Assembly (NCBI RefSeq): GCF_030160635.1
Contig: NZ_BSOS01000008.1
Location: forward strand, 1-58,841
Direction: 5' to 3'
Source: Acidocella aquatica
GTDB taxonomy: Bacteria > Pseudomonadota > Alphaproteobacteria > Acetobacterales > Acetobacteraceae
DNA: 58,841 bases
Position 1 is the stretch's first letter; every line of letters begins with the position of its first letter. The notes under the pieces were generated by a model. It saw only the letters and a list, made by a program, of their open reading frames with translations, searched no databases and was not told where the DNA came from. Both the position numbers and the translations under genes were made by a program. Positions 1 through 8,497 of this stretch are shown piece after piece.

Positions 1-49
1 GCGGTTGTGCAGGGATGGCCAAAGAAATCAAACCAAAACAGCTTCGTGA

Positions 50-478
50 ATAATAGCGGCTAGAAAGCAATTAGGCGCGACGGCCTTTCCGAAGGCTTCG
101 ATCGTCTTCGCAAAAATCGGTGCAGCTATATTCCTTGAACGAAAGAAAATCCTCGTTCGTCCAAGCTGCATAGATAATAATATGATGGCGTATGTCTTCA
201 AACGATCCGATGTTGATCCAGTCTTTTTCTATTATCTATTTTTGACGATCGAACTCGGTAAACTTGTTTCCGCAACCGCACTTCCGTCGTTAAACGGCCG
301 AGATATCGCGGCACTTAAGTTTGGCTTTCCATTACCTCCCGAACAAGCCGCCATTGCCACGATCCTTTCCGACATAGACGCCGATCTCGCCGCTCTGGAA
401 GCCAACCGTGACAAGGCGAACGCCATCAAGCAGGGCATGATGCAGGAGCTGCTCACCGGCAGGATCAGGCTGATATGA
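50..478 (+). pseudogene. hsdS: 3' remnant of hsdS, type I restriction specificity subunit
   Basis: HsdS recognises the target DNA of a type I restriction-modification complex. Only about 142 C-terminal residues remain, against roughly 400-450 in a full protein. The reading frame is open from just after a TGA at 47-49. Its translation has family signatures: FAKIGAAIF and DNNMMAYVF (end of the second target-recognition domain), LPPEQAAIATIL (start of the conserved helix) and LLTGRIRL at the C-terminus. An ATG at 182 would give 98 residues, but the similarity starts well upstream of it, so this is a 5'-truncated or frameshifted gene. hsdR follows 118 bp downstream. No hsdM is visible. Confidence 0.8.
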
Positions 479-596
479 TTTCTGCCCCGTCCCCTGCTGG
501 CTCTGCGGTCGGCTGGGATGCCGGGGCGGGGCATTGCGACAAAAACCCAAATAGCCACACTGCGCTGGCTACCCGTATAAAAACAGGAGACAGGCA

Positions 597-3500
597 TTGA
601 GCAATGTCGGGCAGATCGAGAAAAAGACCCAGGCGCGCGTGGTAAAACTGTTCCGCGAGCAGTTGGGCTATGAGTACCTCGGCAACTGGATCGACCGCGC
701 GGATAACCGCAATATTGACGAAGGGCTGCTCCGCGATTTCCTGAAGGGGCGCTATGATGACGCGCTGATTACCCGCGCTTTGTATGAGCTGCAAAAAACC
801 GCTTCCGACCAGGCGCGGAGCCTCTATGAGATCAACCGCTCGGTCTATGACCTGTTGCGCTATGGCGTGAAGGTGAAAGCGGAGGTGGGGGAGATTACCA
901 AAACCGTCTGGCTGATTGATTGGGCGCAGCCGGAGGCAAACCATTTTGCCATCGCCGAGGAGGTGGCGGTTAAGCCCGCCGGGCTGGATGGCGGCGCAAA
1001 AACCTACGGCAAGCGGCCGGATATCGTGCTGTATGTGAACGGTATCGCGCTTGGTGTGCTGGAACTGAAGCGCTCCACGGTGTCGGTGTCCGAGGGCATA
1101 AGGCAGAACCTGGATAACCAGAAGAAGATTTTCATCCAACCGTTTTTCACCACCATGCAGCTGGTGATGGCGGGGAACGACACCGAGGGGCTGCGCTACG
1201 GCACGATCGAGACCACGGAAAAATATTATCTGAGCTGGAAGGAACCGAGCGAGGTTGCGAACCCGCTGGACCGCGCGCTGCTGCAGATGTGCAACAAGCC
1301 GCGGTTTCTGGAGATGATCCATGATTTTCTGGTGTTCGACGCGGGCACCAAGAAGACCTGCCGGCATAACCAGTATTTTGGCGTGCGCGCGGCGCAGAGA
1401 CATGTGAAGCGGCGGGAAGGCGGGATCATCTGGCACACCCAGGGCTCCGGCAAGAGCCTGACCATGGTGTGGCTGGCGAAATGGATACGCGAAAATGTGA
1501 AAGATGCGCGGGTGGTTATCATCACCGACCGCACGGAGCTGGATGAGCAGATTGAGAAAGTTTTTAAGGGGGTGAATGAGGAGATCGTCCGCAGCAAGAG
1601 CGGGGCGGACCTCATTGCCAAGCTGAACGACACCAACCCGTGGCTGCTTTGCTCGCTGATCCACAAGTTTGGCGGCAAGGAGGAGAATGAAGAGGCAACG
1701 GTGAAGGATTATATCGCCGAGCTGCGCCAAGCGCTGCCCACGGGCTTCCGGCCGAAGGGGGACATTTATGTTTTTGTCGATGAATGTCACCGGACCCAGA
1801 CCGGCGATCTGCACAGGGCGATGAAGGCGATTTTGCCGAATGCCATGTTCATCGGCTTCACCGGCACGCCGCTGTTGAAGAAAGACAAAGAAACCAGCCT
1901 CGAGACGTTCGGCCCCTATATCCACACCTATAAGTTTGATGAGGCTGTGCATGACGGTGTGGTTTTGGACCTGCGCTATGAGGCGCGGGATATTGACCAG
2001 AACATTACCTCACCGGCCAAGATCGACCAATGGTTTGAGGCCAAGACCAAAGGGCTGACCGATATCGCCAAAGCGCAGTTGAAGCAGCGCTGGGGCACGA
2101 TGAAGAAGGTGCTCTCCAGCCAGTCCCGGCTTGAGAAAATTGTCGCCGATATTCTGATGGATATGGCGACGAAGGACCGGCTGCGGAGCGGGTACGGCAA
2201 CGCCATGCTGGTGTCGGCCAGTATTTACGAGGCGTGCAAGCTCTATGAGCTGTTCGACAAAACCGATTTGGCGGGAAAATGCGCCATCGTGACGTCCTAC
2301 AAGCCGTCGCCCAATGATATTAAGGGGCAAGATAGCGGCGAGGGGCTGACGGAAAAGCTTCGCAAGTATGAGATTTATAACAAGATGCTCGGCGGGCAGG
2401 ACCCGGAGAAGTTTGAGAAGGATGTGAAGAAGAAATTTATCGACGAACCGGGGCAGATGAAGCTGCTGATCGTGGTGGATAAGCTGCTGACGGGGTTTGA
2501 TGCGCCATCCGCGACATACCTTTATATAGACAAGCATATGCAGGACCACGGACTGTTTCAGGCGATCTGCCGGGTTAACCGCCTTGATGGCGAAGATAAA
2601 GAGTACGGCTACATCGTCGACTACAAGGATCTGTTCAAAAGCCTTGAGACCTCGATCCATGATTATACCGTGGGTGCGCTTGAGGGGTATGCGAAGGAAG
2701 ACGTTGTCGGCTTATTGTCCGACCGGCTTGGCAAGGCCAGGGAGCGGCTGGATGAAGCGCGGGAGGTGATCAACGCACTGTGTGAGCCGGTTGAAGCAAA
2801 GCGTGACACGGCGGCATATCTGAAATTTTTTGGCTGCGCCGATACAGGCGATAAAGCGGCGCTGAAAGACGCTGAACCCAGAAGGCTGGCACTCTATAAA
2901 ATGACAGCGTCTCTGCTGCGCGCATATGCTGACATAGCGAATGAGATGAACGCTGCTGGTTATACAGATGCAGAGGCTGCCAAAATCAAGGCAGAGGTTG
3001 AACATTTTGAAAAAGTCCGCACCGAAGTGAAACTGGCAAGCGGCGATTACATCGACCTGAAGATGTACGAGCCAGCGATGCGGCATTTGATCGACACTTA
3101 TATAAAAGCGGAAGAAAGCGAGCTGATTTCAGCTTTTGACAATTTGTCACTGATCCAGCTGATTGTTGAGCGCGGCGCTGATGCCGTTAATGCGCTGCCA
3201 AAAGGCATCCGGGAAAGCCATGAGGCGGTGGCCGAGACCATAGAGAATAATGTGCGGAAACTCATCATTGATGAGTCGCCGATCAATCCGAAATACTATG
3301 AAACCATGTCGGATCTGTTGGATGCCCTGATCGAGCAGCGCAAAATGCAGGCAATCGACTATAAAGAGTATCTCGCTCAGATTGTTGCTTTGACTAAGAA
3401 GGCGAAAAACCCAGCTGCCGGGGCAACATATCCGATTACCATGAACACAGCAGCCAAGCGGGCACTTTACGACAATCTTGGTAAAGACGAGGCGTTGGCG

Positions 3501-3659
3501 GCTGCGATTGACGCAGCGATCCGCAAAACAAAGAAGGACGATTGGCGCGGGAACAAGTTCAAGGAACGGGAAGTTCGTAATGCCATACGGGTAAACCTGA
3601 GCGACCTAGCGCAGGTTGAATTCGTTTTTGACTTGGTGAGAAACCAGCATGAATACTGA
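597..3659 (+). CDS. hsdR: Type I restriction endonuclease subunit R (HsdR)
   Basis: Motor and nuclease subunit of a type I restriction enzyme; it translocates DNA with ATP and cuts at a distance. The 1020-residue length is normal. The nuclease core is PD-(D/E)xK: RPD at 140-142 and ELK at 156-158. The SF2 helicase part has Walker A TQGSGKS at 281-287, DECH at 395-398 and TGTP at 422-425. The likely start is TTG at 597, with AGGAGA at 585-590. It overlaps the next gene by 11 bp. Because the hsdS upstream is truncated, this subunit may have no working partner unless another specificity subunit exists elsewhere. Confidence 0.95.
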   Translation: MSNVGQIEKKTQARVVKLFREQLGYEYLGNWIDRADNRNIDEGLLRDFLKGRYDDALITRALYELQKTASDQARSLYEINRSVYDLLRYGVKVKAEVGEITKTVWLIDWAQPEANHFAIAEEVAVKPAGLDGGAKTYGKRPDIVLYVNGIALGVLELKRSTVSVSEGIRQNLDNQKKIFIQPFFTTMQLVMAGNDTEGLRYGTIETTEKYYLSWKEPSEVANPLDRALLQMCNKPRFLEMIHDFLVFDAGTKKTCRHNQYFGVRAAQRHVKRREGGIIWHTQGSGKSLTMVWLAKWIRENVKDARVVIITDRTELDEQIEKVFKGVNEEIVRSKSGADLIAKLNDTNPWLLCSLIHKFGGKEENEEATVKDYIAELRQALPTGFRPKGDIYVFVDECHRTQTGDLHRAMKAILPNAMFIGFTGTPLLKKDKETSLETFGPYIHTYKFDEAVHDGVVLDLRYEARDIDQNITSPAKIDQWFEAKTKGLTDIAKAQLKQRWGTMKKVLSSQSRLEKIVADILMDMATKDRLRSGYGNAMLVSASIYEACKLYELFDKTDLAGKCAIVTSYKPSPNDIKGQDSGEGLTEKLRKYEIYNKMLGGQDPEKFEKDVKKKFIDEPGQMKLLIVVDKLLTGFDAPSATYLYIDKHMQDHGLFQAICRVNRLDGEDKEYGYIVDYKDLFKSLETSIHDYTVGALEGYAKEDVVGLLSDRLGKARERLDEAREVINALCEPVEAKRDTAAYLKFFGCADTGDKAALKDAEPRRLALYKMTASLLRAYADIANEMNAAGYTDAEAAKIKAEVEHFEKVRTEVKLASGDYIDLKMYEPAMRHLIDTYIKAEESELISAFDNLSLIQLIVERGADAVNALPKGIRESHEAVAETIENNVRKLIIDESPINPKYYETMSDLLDALIEQRKMQAIDYKEYLAQIVALTKKAKNPAAGATYPITMNTAAKRALYDNLGKDEALAAAIDAAIRKTKKDDWRGNKFKEREVRNAIRVNLSDLAQVEFVFDLVRNQHEY

Positions 3660-4380
3660 ACCTCGTCACATTTTCGTGGGCGGGATACGGGTTGAGATTG
3701 TGCGCAAGGGCATCAAAAACCTCCACCTTGCCGTCTACCCCCCGCACGGTCGCGTCCGGGTTGCGGCACCACTGACCGTGAGCGATGATGCGGTGCGCCT
3801 GGCGGTGGTTAACCGCATGGGGTGGATCAAGCGCCAGCGGGCGAAATTCGAAGCGCAATCGAGGCAGTCCATTCGGGAGTATGTTTCCGGAGAAACGCAT
3901 TATTTCCTTGGACAGCGCTACCGTTTGAAGTTGGTTGACGGCGCCAATGCTGGCAGAGTTCAAATCCGCGGCAGCCGTAGTATCGAACTGCATGTTCGTG
4001 CGGGCAGTGATCAGTTGATTCGAGAGCGGGTATTCCTGGCATGGTATCGCCAGGAATTGCGCAATCGCGCGACGCCTTTAGTTGAGAAATGGGCCACCAT
4101 TATGGGAATCGCCGTTCCTGCATGGGGGATCAAACGTATGAAAACCAAATGGGGGACATGCAACGTCGAGGCTCGGCGAATTTGGCTTAATCTGGAGCTG
4201 ATTAAAAAGCCATCTCAATGTTTGGATTATATTATCGTCCACGAAATGGCTCATTTCTTTGAGCGTAATCACTCCAATCGTTTCGTCGCTTTGATGGAGC
4301 GGTATTTGCCACAATGGCAGTTGGCGCGCGAGGAGTTAAACGCAGAGCCATTATCCCATGAAGATTGGCAAGCCAATTAA
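3649..4380 (+). CDS. YgjP/DUF45-type zinc metallopeptidase
   Basis: SprT-like zinc metallopeptidase of the YgjP (DUF45) family, 243 residues. The metal site is HEMAH at 198-202, with the third ligand probably His208 in ERNHSNRF. The family motif WGTC is at 168-171. The start overlaps the 3' end of hsdR by 11 bp, so the two genes are probably translationally coupled. DUF45 genes often sit next to type I hsdR genes; the physiological substrate is unknown. It is the last gene before the insertion-sequence debris. Confidence 0.85.
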   Translation: MNTEPRHIFVGGIRVEIVRKGIKNLHLAVYPPHGRVRVAAPLTVSDDAVRLAVVNRMGWIKRQRAKFEAQSRQSIREYVSGETHYFLGQRYRLKLVDGANAGRVQIRGSRSIELHVRAGSDQLIRERVFLAWYRQELRNRATPLVEKWATIMGIAVPAWGIKRMKTKWGTCNVEARRIWLNLELIKKPSQCLDYIIVHEMAHFFERNHSNRFVALMERYLPQWQLAREELNAEPLSHEDWQAN

Positions 4381-4787
4381 TCGCCGTGAAACCAAACTGT
4401 TGTGTTTGACTTTGGGTGGTTATCTCTCTTGCAAATTAGAATGTCGCAGGCTCTTATGTAATCGAACTGCAGGCGCGGCTGGCTTGAGGTATTATTCCGA
4501 CCTGAGCGTACCTCAGCTAGCCTCCCTGATGAGGCAAAGATTCTCCGGCCTGAAAGTGTTTTACGATTTTTGGCCGCACTAAGTCCTATATGGAGAGCGA
4601 TGCGGGGATCGGCGCCAAACCGGCACTTCGGAAGGTGCAATATTGGGAGGTGGATGAATTTCTGGCCTGAGCAAAGGAGGGGGTGCATGTTGATTTCCAC
4701 TGAGATCTGTTGGGGTGGAACGGCCCACGGCATCGGATTGTGCCAAGATGAGGTCGCGCAACTGACCATCACGAAAGGGCCGTCCCA
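4381..4787. other. Gene-free interval before the IS110 remnant
   Basis: About 400 bp in which I recognise no gene. Short open frames exist but have no family signature. The last 90 bases probably are the leader of the following IS110 stub: a stretch near 4707-4722 (GTTGGGGTGGAACGGC) resembles, in opposite orientation, the stretch near 5385-5405 upstream of the facing stub. Confidence 0.4.
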
Positions 4788-5069
4788 ATGGAATTTAAAC
4801 GTATATCGATCGATACGTCGAAGCATATTTTCACGTTGCACGGCGTGGACGAGCATGACCACGTCATCCTCCGCCGCGAGCTTCGGCGGGCGCAGGTTGA
4901 AGCCTTCTTTACCAAGGTGCCCCCCACCGAGGTTGCTCTGGAAGCCTGTGCAGGGGCTCATCATTGGGGCCGGGTGCTTGGCGCCATGGGCCACCGGGTG
5001 AAGTTGATCCCGCCGCAATACGTGAAACCCTTCGTCAAGTTATGCTCACCTCGCCATAATTTAACGTAG
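4788..5069 (+). pseudogene. IS110-family transposase, N-terminal stub (plus strand)
   Basis: About 93 residues of the N-terminal DEDD (RuvC-like) domain of an IS110-family transposase. Visible features are SIDTSKHIFTLHGVD with the first catalytic Asp, and VALEACAGAHHW with the Glu. Homology stops after YVKPFVKL at about residue 85 (base 5042). The frame then runs into the antisense of the facing stub and ends. The rest of the domain and the whole C-terminal serine-containing transposase part are missing, so it cannot be active. Confidence 0.8.
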
Positions 5070-5080
5070 GGTTTGACGTA
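5019..5080. repeat. Imperfect palindrome at the junction of two IS110 stubs
   Basis: Arms of 26 bp at 5019-5044 and 5055-5080 match at 22 of 26 positions around a 10-bp spacer. Each arm encodes the same YVKP(F/Y)VKL stretch of a transposase, read on opposite strands. The palindrome is therefore the join of two homologous genes, not an IS end. Confidence 0.75.
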
Positions 5081-5314
5081 GGCTGGCGGCATCATCTTCA
5101 CCGTATGCCCTAATGCAGCGATCTCGCGAGCCCAGTAATGCGCTGATCCACATGCCTCCAGGCCAACCAGGCACGCCGGAATTTTTTTGAAAAACGTCAA
5201 GACATCCGAACGGCGTAACTGCCGGCGAACAACCACGCGGCCATCTGCTGCCACCCCATGAACCTGGAAAACATTCTTCGCCAGATCCAACCCAATCGTC
5301 ACAATCTCATCCAT
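5046..5314 (-). pseudogene. IS110-family transposase, N-terminal stub (minus strand)
   Basis: About 90 residues of a second IS110-family transposase facing the first. It starts at the ATG at 5314 with GGAGG just upstream. Visible features are TIGLDLAKNVFQVHG with the first catalytic Asp and VGLEACGSAHYW with the Glu. Homology ends after YVKPYVKLW, the same codon region at which the plus-strand stub ends; the frame then reads antisense through that stub to 4961. The two proteins are clearly divergent homologues, so this is not a simple recent inverted duplication. Confidence 0.8.
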
Positions 5315-5405
5315 GGCTATGCCCTCCTATATTGACGGTCCTACATCTTACCGCAGATCTCCGCCGGTAAACGCCAGAAAGAGGGGGCGTTCCACACCAT
5401 CAACA

Positions 5406-5446
5406 TTGGAAGCGAAAAAGGGGTCACGGTTGGAAGCGATTTGACA
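5406..5446. repeat. Tandem 10-bp repeats, possible IS end fragment
   Basis: TTGGAAGCGA occurs at 5406-5415 and again at 5430-5439, separated by a GGGGTCAC stretch and followed by TTTGACACC. The pattern resembles the multiple terminal repeats of IS21-family elements, but no istA or istB is present. The stop codon of the following gene lies 2-5 bp away, so the element end abuts the catabolic island. Confidence 0.35.
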
Positions 5447-5448
5447 CC

Positions 5449-6315
5449 TTAGCTGTTTGTCCGATGGTCCAAACAGCTCGAGATAAAAGGGAGTATTGCC
5501 ATGTTAAAGGCAACATTGTCGTCGGCGGCCACCATGTGCCTCGCGCCGGGAATTTCCGCCTGCTGGATGTGAGGCAATATTTGCGCGAGGCGGGCCATCT
5601 CCTCACGGCTGACCACATCGCTTTTTCCGCCGCGCACGGCTAGCGTGGGGCATTTCACGCGCCGCACTGCGGCGATCATTCTGGTTTCGATCTCGGCAGA
5701 ATTCCATTCCACGCCATTTCCCTCGATAAAGGCGGGGTCCCAATGCCAGTAATAACGCCCGTGCTCGTCCTGACGCAGAACCTTGAGCAGTCCTTCAGTG
5801 CGTGCGGGATGCTGCCGCTCCCCGGTATAGCCGGCGATCGCGGCAGCCGCCTCCTCAAGGGTCTTGAAGCCCTGGCGGGTATCTTTCATGAAGGCGCCGG
5901 CCCGGTTTGGCCCGGTATCTTGAAGCCGAAAGGTGACGTCGACCAGCACGAGTCCAGCGCACGCCGCGAACGGCTCCTCGCCACAGGCCAATAGTGCCGC
6001 CATGCCGCCCAACGAAGCGCCGACGATGATCGGGGGCGCTGAGAGTTGGCCGGTGATGGCACGAATGTCGCGGGAGAAATCATCCAGGGCATAATCGCGG
6101 CTGGGACTCCAGCTGCTCTGTCCGTGTCCGCGCATATCGATGGTATAGATGCACAGGCCATGTTCCATCAGCTCCATTGCTGTATTCTTCCAGGACCAGC
6201 GTGTCTGCCCACCACCGTGGAGCAGGATGACTGGCGCCCCGTCTTCAGGACCATGGCGGTCAGCCGTGAGCATGATCTGGGGCGCGGCGGTAAAGGTGAC
6301 AGTCTCAGTTTTCAT
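5449..6315 (-). CDS. Alpha/beta-hydrolase
   Basis: Alpha/beta-hydrolase of 288 residues. The oxyanion-hole motif HGGG is at 33-36. The nucleophile is Ser101 in GASLGG, and the acid and base are probably Asp233 (GGKSDVV) and His260 (GARHMV). No signal peptide is seen, so it is cytoplasmic. It is a different subfamily from the meta-cleavage hydrolase at 28.2 kb. An ester, lactone or thioester substrate is possible, but the substrate is not identifiable. It is the first gene of the island next to the IS debris and is transcribed toward it. Confidence 0.8.
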   Translation of the reverse strand: MKTETVTFTAAPQIMLTADRHGPEDGAPVILLHGGGQTRWSWKNTAMELMEHGLCIYTIDMRGHGQSSWSPSRDYALDDFSRDIRAITGQLSAPPIIVGASLGGMAALLACGEEPFAACAGLVLVDVTFRLQDTGPNRAGAFMKDTRQGFKTLEEAAAAIAGYTGERQHPARTEGLLKVLRQDEHGRYYWHWDPAFIEGNGVEWNSAEIETRMIAAVRRVKCPTLAVRGGKSDVVSREEMARLAQILPHIQQAEIPGARHMVAADDNVAFNMAILPFISSCLDHRTNS

Positions 6316-6520
6316 TTTTTAAATCCTGCCTCTCTGGTCCCGCATCGGCGCCAGACATCTGATAATCTCCGCGCGATGAAAGATGCGGCGGAGGCATACG
6401 GGTGGATACGCCAGTAGAGACCGCTTTAAGTGCGAGCATGCCACAATCGTTTCTTCCAAGGGTGGGCTACGTTTTCGGTTCGCCCACCTGAGCGAACCTC
6501 AAACGATAGCGCTTGGCCCC

Positions 6521-7579
6521 TCACCGGGCCGGGTAATCGGTATAACCCCGCGCCTCACCGGTATAGAGCAAGCTATAATCGGGCTTGGCGAGCGGCGCGT
6601 TATCGCGAATGCGTTCGACAAGGTCGGGGTTTGAGATGAACGCACGGCCGAAGCTTACAGCATCGGCCTTGCCGGTGTGGAGGAGTGCTTGGGCGTTGTC
6701 AGCCCTTAGGTTATTGTTGGCGATGATCGGGCCGCTGAAATTGGCGCGTGCTATGGCAAGCGTGTCAAGGTTTGGAAGGTCCATGTCAACGATGTGGAGG
6801 TAGGCGAGGCCAAGTGCATCTGCCGCTTTCACGAAGTGAGCGAACGCCGCCTCGGGGTCGCTGGGGTCCATGCCGTTATAGGGATTGCCGGGCGAGGTGC
6901 GCATTCCCACACGGCCGGCTCCGATTGCATCCGCCAGGGCGGCGAGCACTTCGATGGGAAAGCGGATTCGGTTTTCTACGCTGCCGCCATAGGCATCATG
7001 GCGCCGGTTGCTTGCGGGGTTCAGGAACTGGTGGATCAGATAGCCGCTGGCGCAATGCAGTTCCACGCCATCGAATCCGGCGGACATCGCATTGCGTGCG
7101 GCTTGTGCATAGTCCTGCAACATTTCCGGTATCTCGGTGAGCGTGATCTCACGCGGCATGGCGGGGGGCGTTGGCGTGCCGTCCGGCCCTGGCACCTGAA
7201 CCGGGCAGGGGATGGCGGAAGGGGCGATTATATCTGCCTCGAACCCGCGGTTGGAGGGCACCACGACGCGGCCACAATGCATCAGCTGCATCACGATCCG
7301 CCCGCCGCGCGAATGCACGGCATCAGCAACCCGCCGCCATCCCTCGATCTGCGCGGCGGAATGAATTCCCGGCGTGCGCCAGTAGCCCTTGCCCGCCGGG
7401 GCCGGCTGAACGCCCTCGGTCACGATCATTCCCGCGCTGGCCCGTTGAGCATAATAGTCCACCATCAGCGCCGTGGGCACATCACCCGGCCCCGCGCGGC
7501 CACGGGTCATCGGCGCCATGAGGATCCGGTTGGCCAGTTCGATGGCACCCAGTTTGACCGGAGTGAAAAGACTGCACAT
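6521..7579 (-). CDS. Old Yellow Enzyme-family NADH:flavin oxidoreductase
   Basis: FMN-dependent ene-reductase of the OYE/NemA type, 352 residues, which reduces activated C=C bonds such as enones. Visible features are the N-terminal LFTPVKLGAIELANRI strand, the LMHCGR motif near 99-104, the active-site segment ELHCASGYL at 173-181 and YGGSVENR. The usual His-x-x-His/Asn pair that holds the substrate carbonyl reads His175-Cys-Ala-Ser178 here, so the second residue is replaced. In a steroid context an enone ring is a plausible substrate. It is divergent from the SDR at 7668, with a shared operator between them. Confidence 0.85.
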   Translation of the reverse strand: MCSLFTPVKLGAIELANRILMAPMTRGRAGPGDVPTALMVDYYAQRASAGMIVTEGVQPAPAGKGYWRTPGIHSAAQIEGWRRVADAVHSRGGRIVMQLMHCGRVVVPSNRGFEADIIAPSAIPCPVQVPGPDGTPTPPAMPREITLTEIPEMLQDYAQAARNAMSAGFDGVELHCASGYLIHQFLNPASNRRHDAYGGSVENRIRFPIEVLAALADAIGAGRVGMRTSPGNPYNGMDPSDPEAAFAHFVKAADALGLAYLHIVDMDLPNLDTLAIARANFSGPIIANNNLRADNAQALLHTGKADAVSFGRAFISNPDLVERIRDNAPLAKPDYSLLYTGEARGYTDYPAR

Positions 7580-7620
7580 AGTTCAAAAATATCCTAAAAA
7601 ACGACCGATACACATTTATT

Positions 7621-7650
7621 TGCGTTATAATATGATATAAACTGTACGCA
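7621..7650. promoter_or_regulatory. 30-bp dyad operator, copy 1
   Basis: Half-site TGCGTT at 7621-7626 and inverted half-site TACGCA at 7645-7650, separated by 18 AT-rich bases. It lies 17 bp before the SDR start at 7668 and 41 bp before the divergent OYE gene. The same architecture recurs at six more sites in this window. Confidence 0.65.
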
Positions 7651-7667
7651 TTTCAAGGAAAAACGTC

Positions 7668-8420
7668 ATGACGTATAAATTCGAAAGCAAAGTTGCGCTT
7701 GTCACCGGCGCCAGCGGCGGCATTGGCCGTGCGACGGCGCTGGCCTTCGCGGCTTCGGGAGCGGCTGTGGTTGTGTCCGATGTGAATGACACCAGCGGCG
7801 AAGAGACCGCCGCGCTGATTGCGGCGGCGGGCGGCCGGGCCGTCTACCAGCATTGCAATGTTGCCGCCGAAGACGAGGTGAAGGCATTGGTTGCGCGGAC
7901 GGTGAGCGTGTTTGGCCGTCTCGACTTCGCGCACAACAACGCGGGCATCAACAACATGGGGGCCAATGAATACGATACGCCGGTTTGGGAGCGCAGCCTT
8001 GCCATCAACTTATCCGGCGTGATGTTCTGTATGCGCGAGGAAGCCGAAATCATGCTCGCGCAGGGCAAAGGGGCGATTGTCAACACATCCTCGATCAATG
8101 GTCTTGTCGGCAATGGCGCCCAGCCTGGCTACACCGCGACCAAGCATGCCGTGATCGGCCTCACCCGCCACGGCGCTTTGCGCTGGGCCAGGAGTGGTAT
8201 CCGGGTAAATGCTGTCTGCCCTGGCGTGATCGAAACCCCGATGACGGCCCCGCTTGCCGCCGATCCAGCAATGCGCAAGAAACTCGACGATTTGACGCCG
8301 ATGGGCCGCATGGGCATGGCCGGAGAGATCGCCGCGGCGGTGCTGTGGCTGTGTTCGGATCAAGCCAGCTTCGTAACGGGACATCCGTTGGTGGTGGATG
8401 GCGGTGCGACGGCGATGTAG
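7668..8420 (+). CDS. SDR family oxidoreductase
   Basis: Classical short-chain dehydrogenase/reductase, 250 residues. The Rossmann glycine motif TGASGGIG is at 13-20, NNAG at 90-93 and the catalytic set is Ser142-Tyr155-Lys159. Such enzymes oxidise or reduce hydroxy/keto groups with NAD(P). In a steroid cluster a hydroxysteroid or hydroxyacyl-CoA substrate is plausible but not provable from sequence. AAGGAAAAACGTC precedes the ATG. It ends in a stem-loop shared with the convergent Rieske gene. Confidence 0.85.
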   Translation: MTYKFESKVALVTGASGGIGRATALAFAASGAAVVVSDVNDTSGEETAALIAAAGGRAVYQHCNVAAEDEVKALVARTVSVFGRLDFAHNNAGINNMGANEYDTPVWERSLAINLSGVMFCMREEAEIMLAQGKGAIVNTSSINGLVGNGAQPGYTATKHAVIGLTRHGALRWARSGIRVNAVCPGVIETPMTAPLAADPAMRKKLDDLTPMGRMGMAGEIAAAVLWLCSDQASFVTGHPLVVDGGATAM

Positions 8421-8441
8421 CCGCTCAGGCCCAAAACAGAA

Positions 8442-8467
8442 CGCCCGGCCAGAGCGTTGGCCGGGCG
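8442..8467. terminator. Stem-loop between convergent genes
   Basis: Perfect 9-bp GC-rich stem (CGCCCGGCC, 8442-8450, pairing with 8459-8467) and an 8-base loop. It lies between the 3' ends of the SDR and the Rieske oxygenase. No U-run follows on either strand, so the terminator role is inferred from position and stem strength. Confidence 0.55.
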
Positions 8468-8497
8468 GGGGTGCGGGGTGCGTTCATGCGCCGCCGG

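Noticed and set aside
465-1952. A 495-codon frame antisense to hsdR
   Set aside because: It is the shadow of a GC-rich gene: no family signature, no ribosome-binding site, and the sense strand has all HsdR motifs.
4358-4582. A 74-codon plus-strand frame after the metallopeptidase
   Set aside because: It overlaps the end of the metallopeptidase gene out of frame and has no ribosome-binding site or recognisable domain.
5406-5446. A complete IS21 element
   Set aside because: Only two 10-bp repeats resemble IS21 ends; no istA/istB genes or second end are visible.
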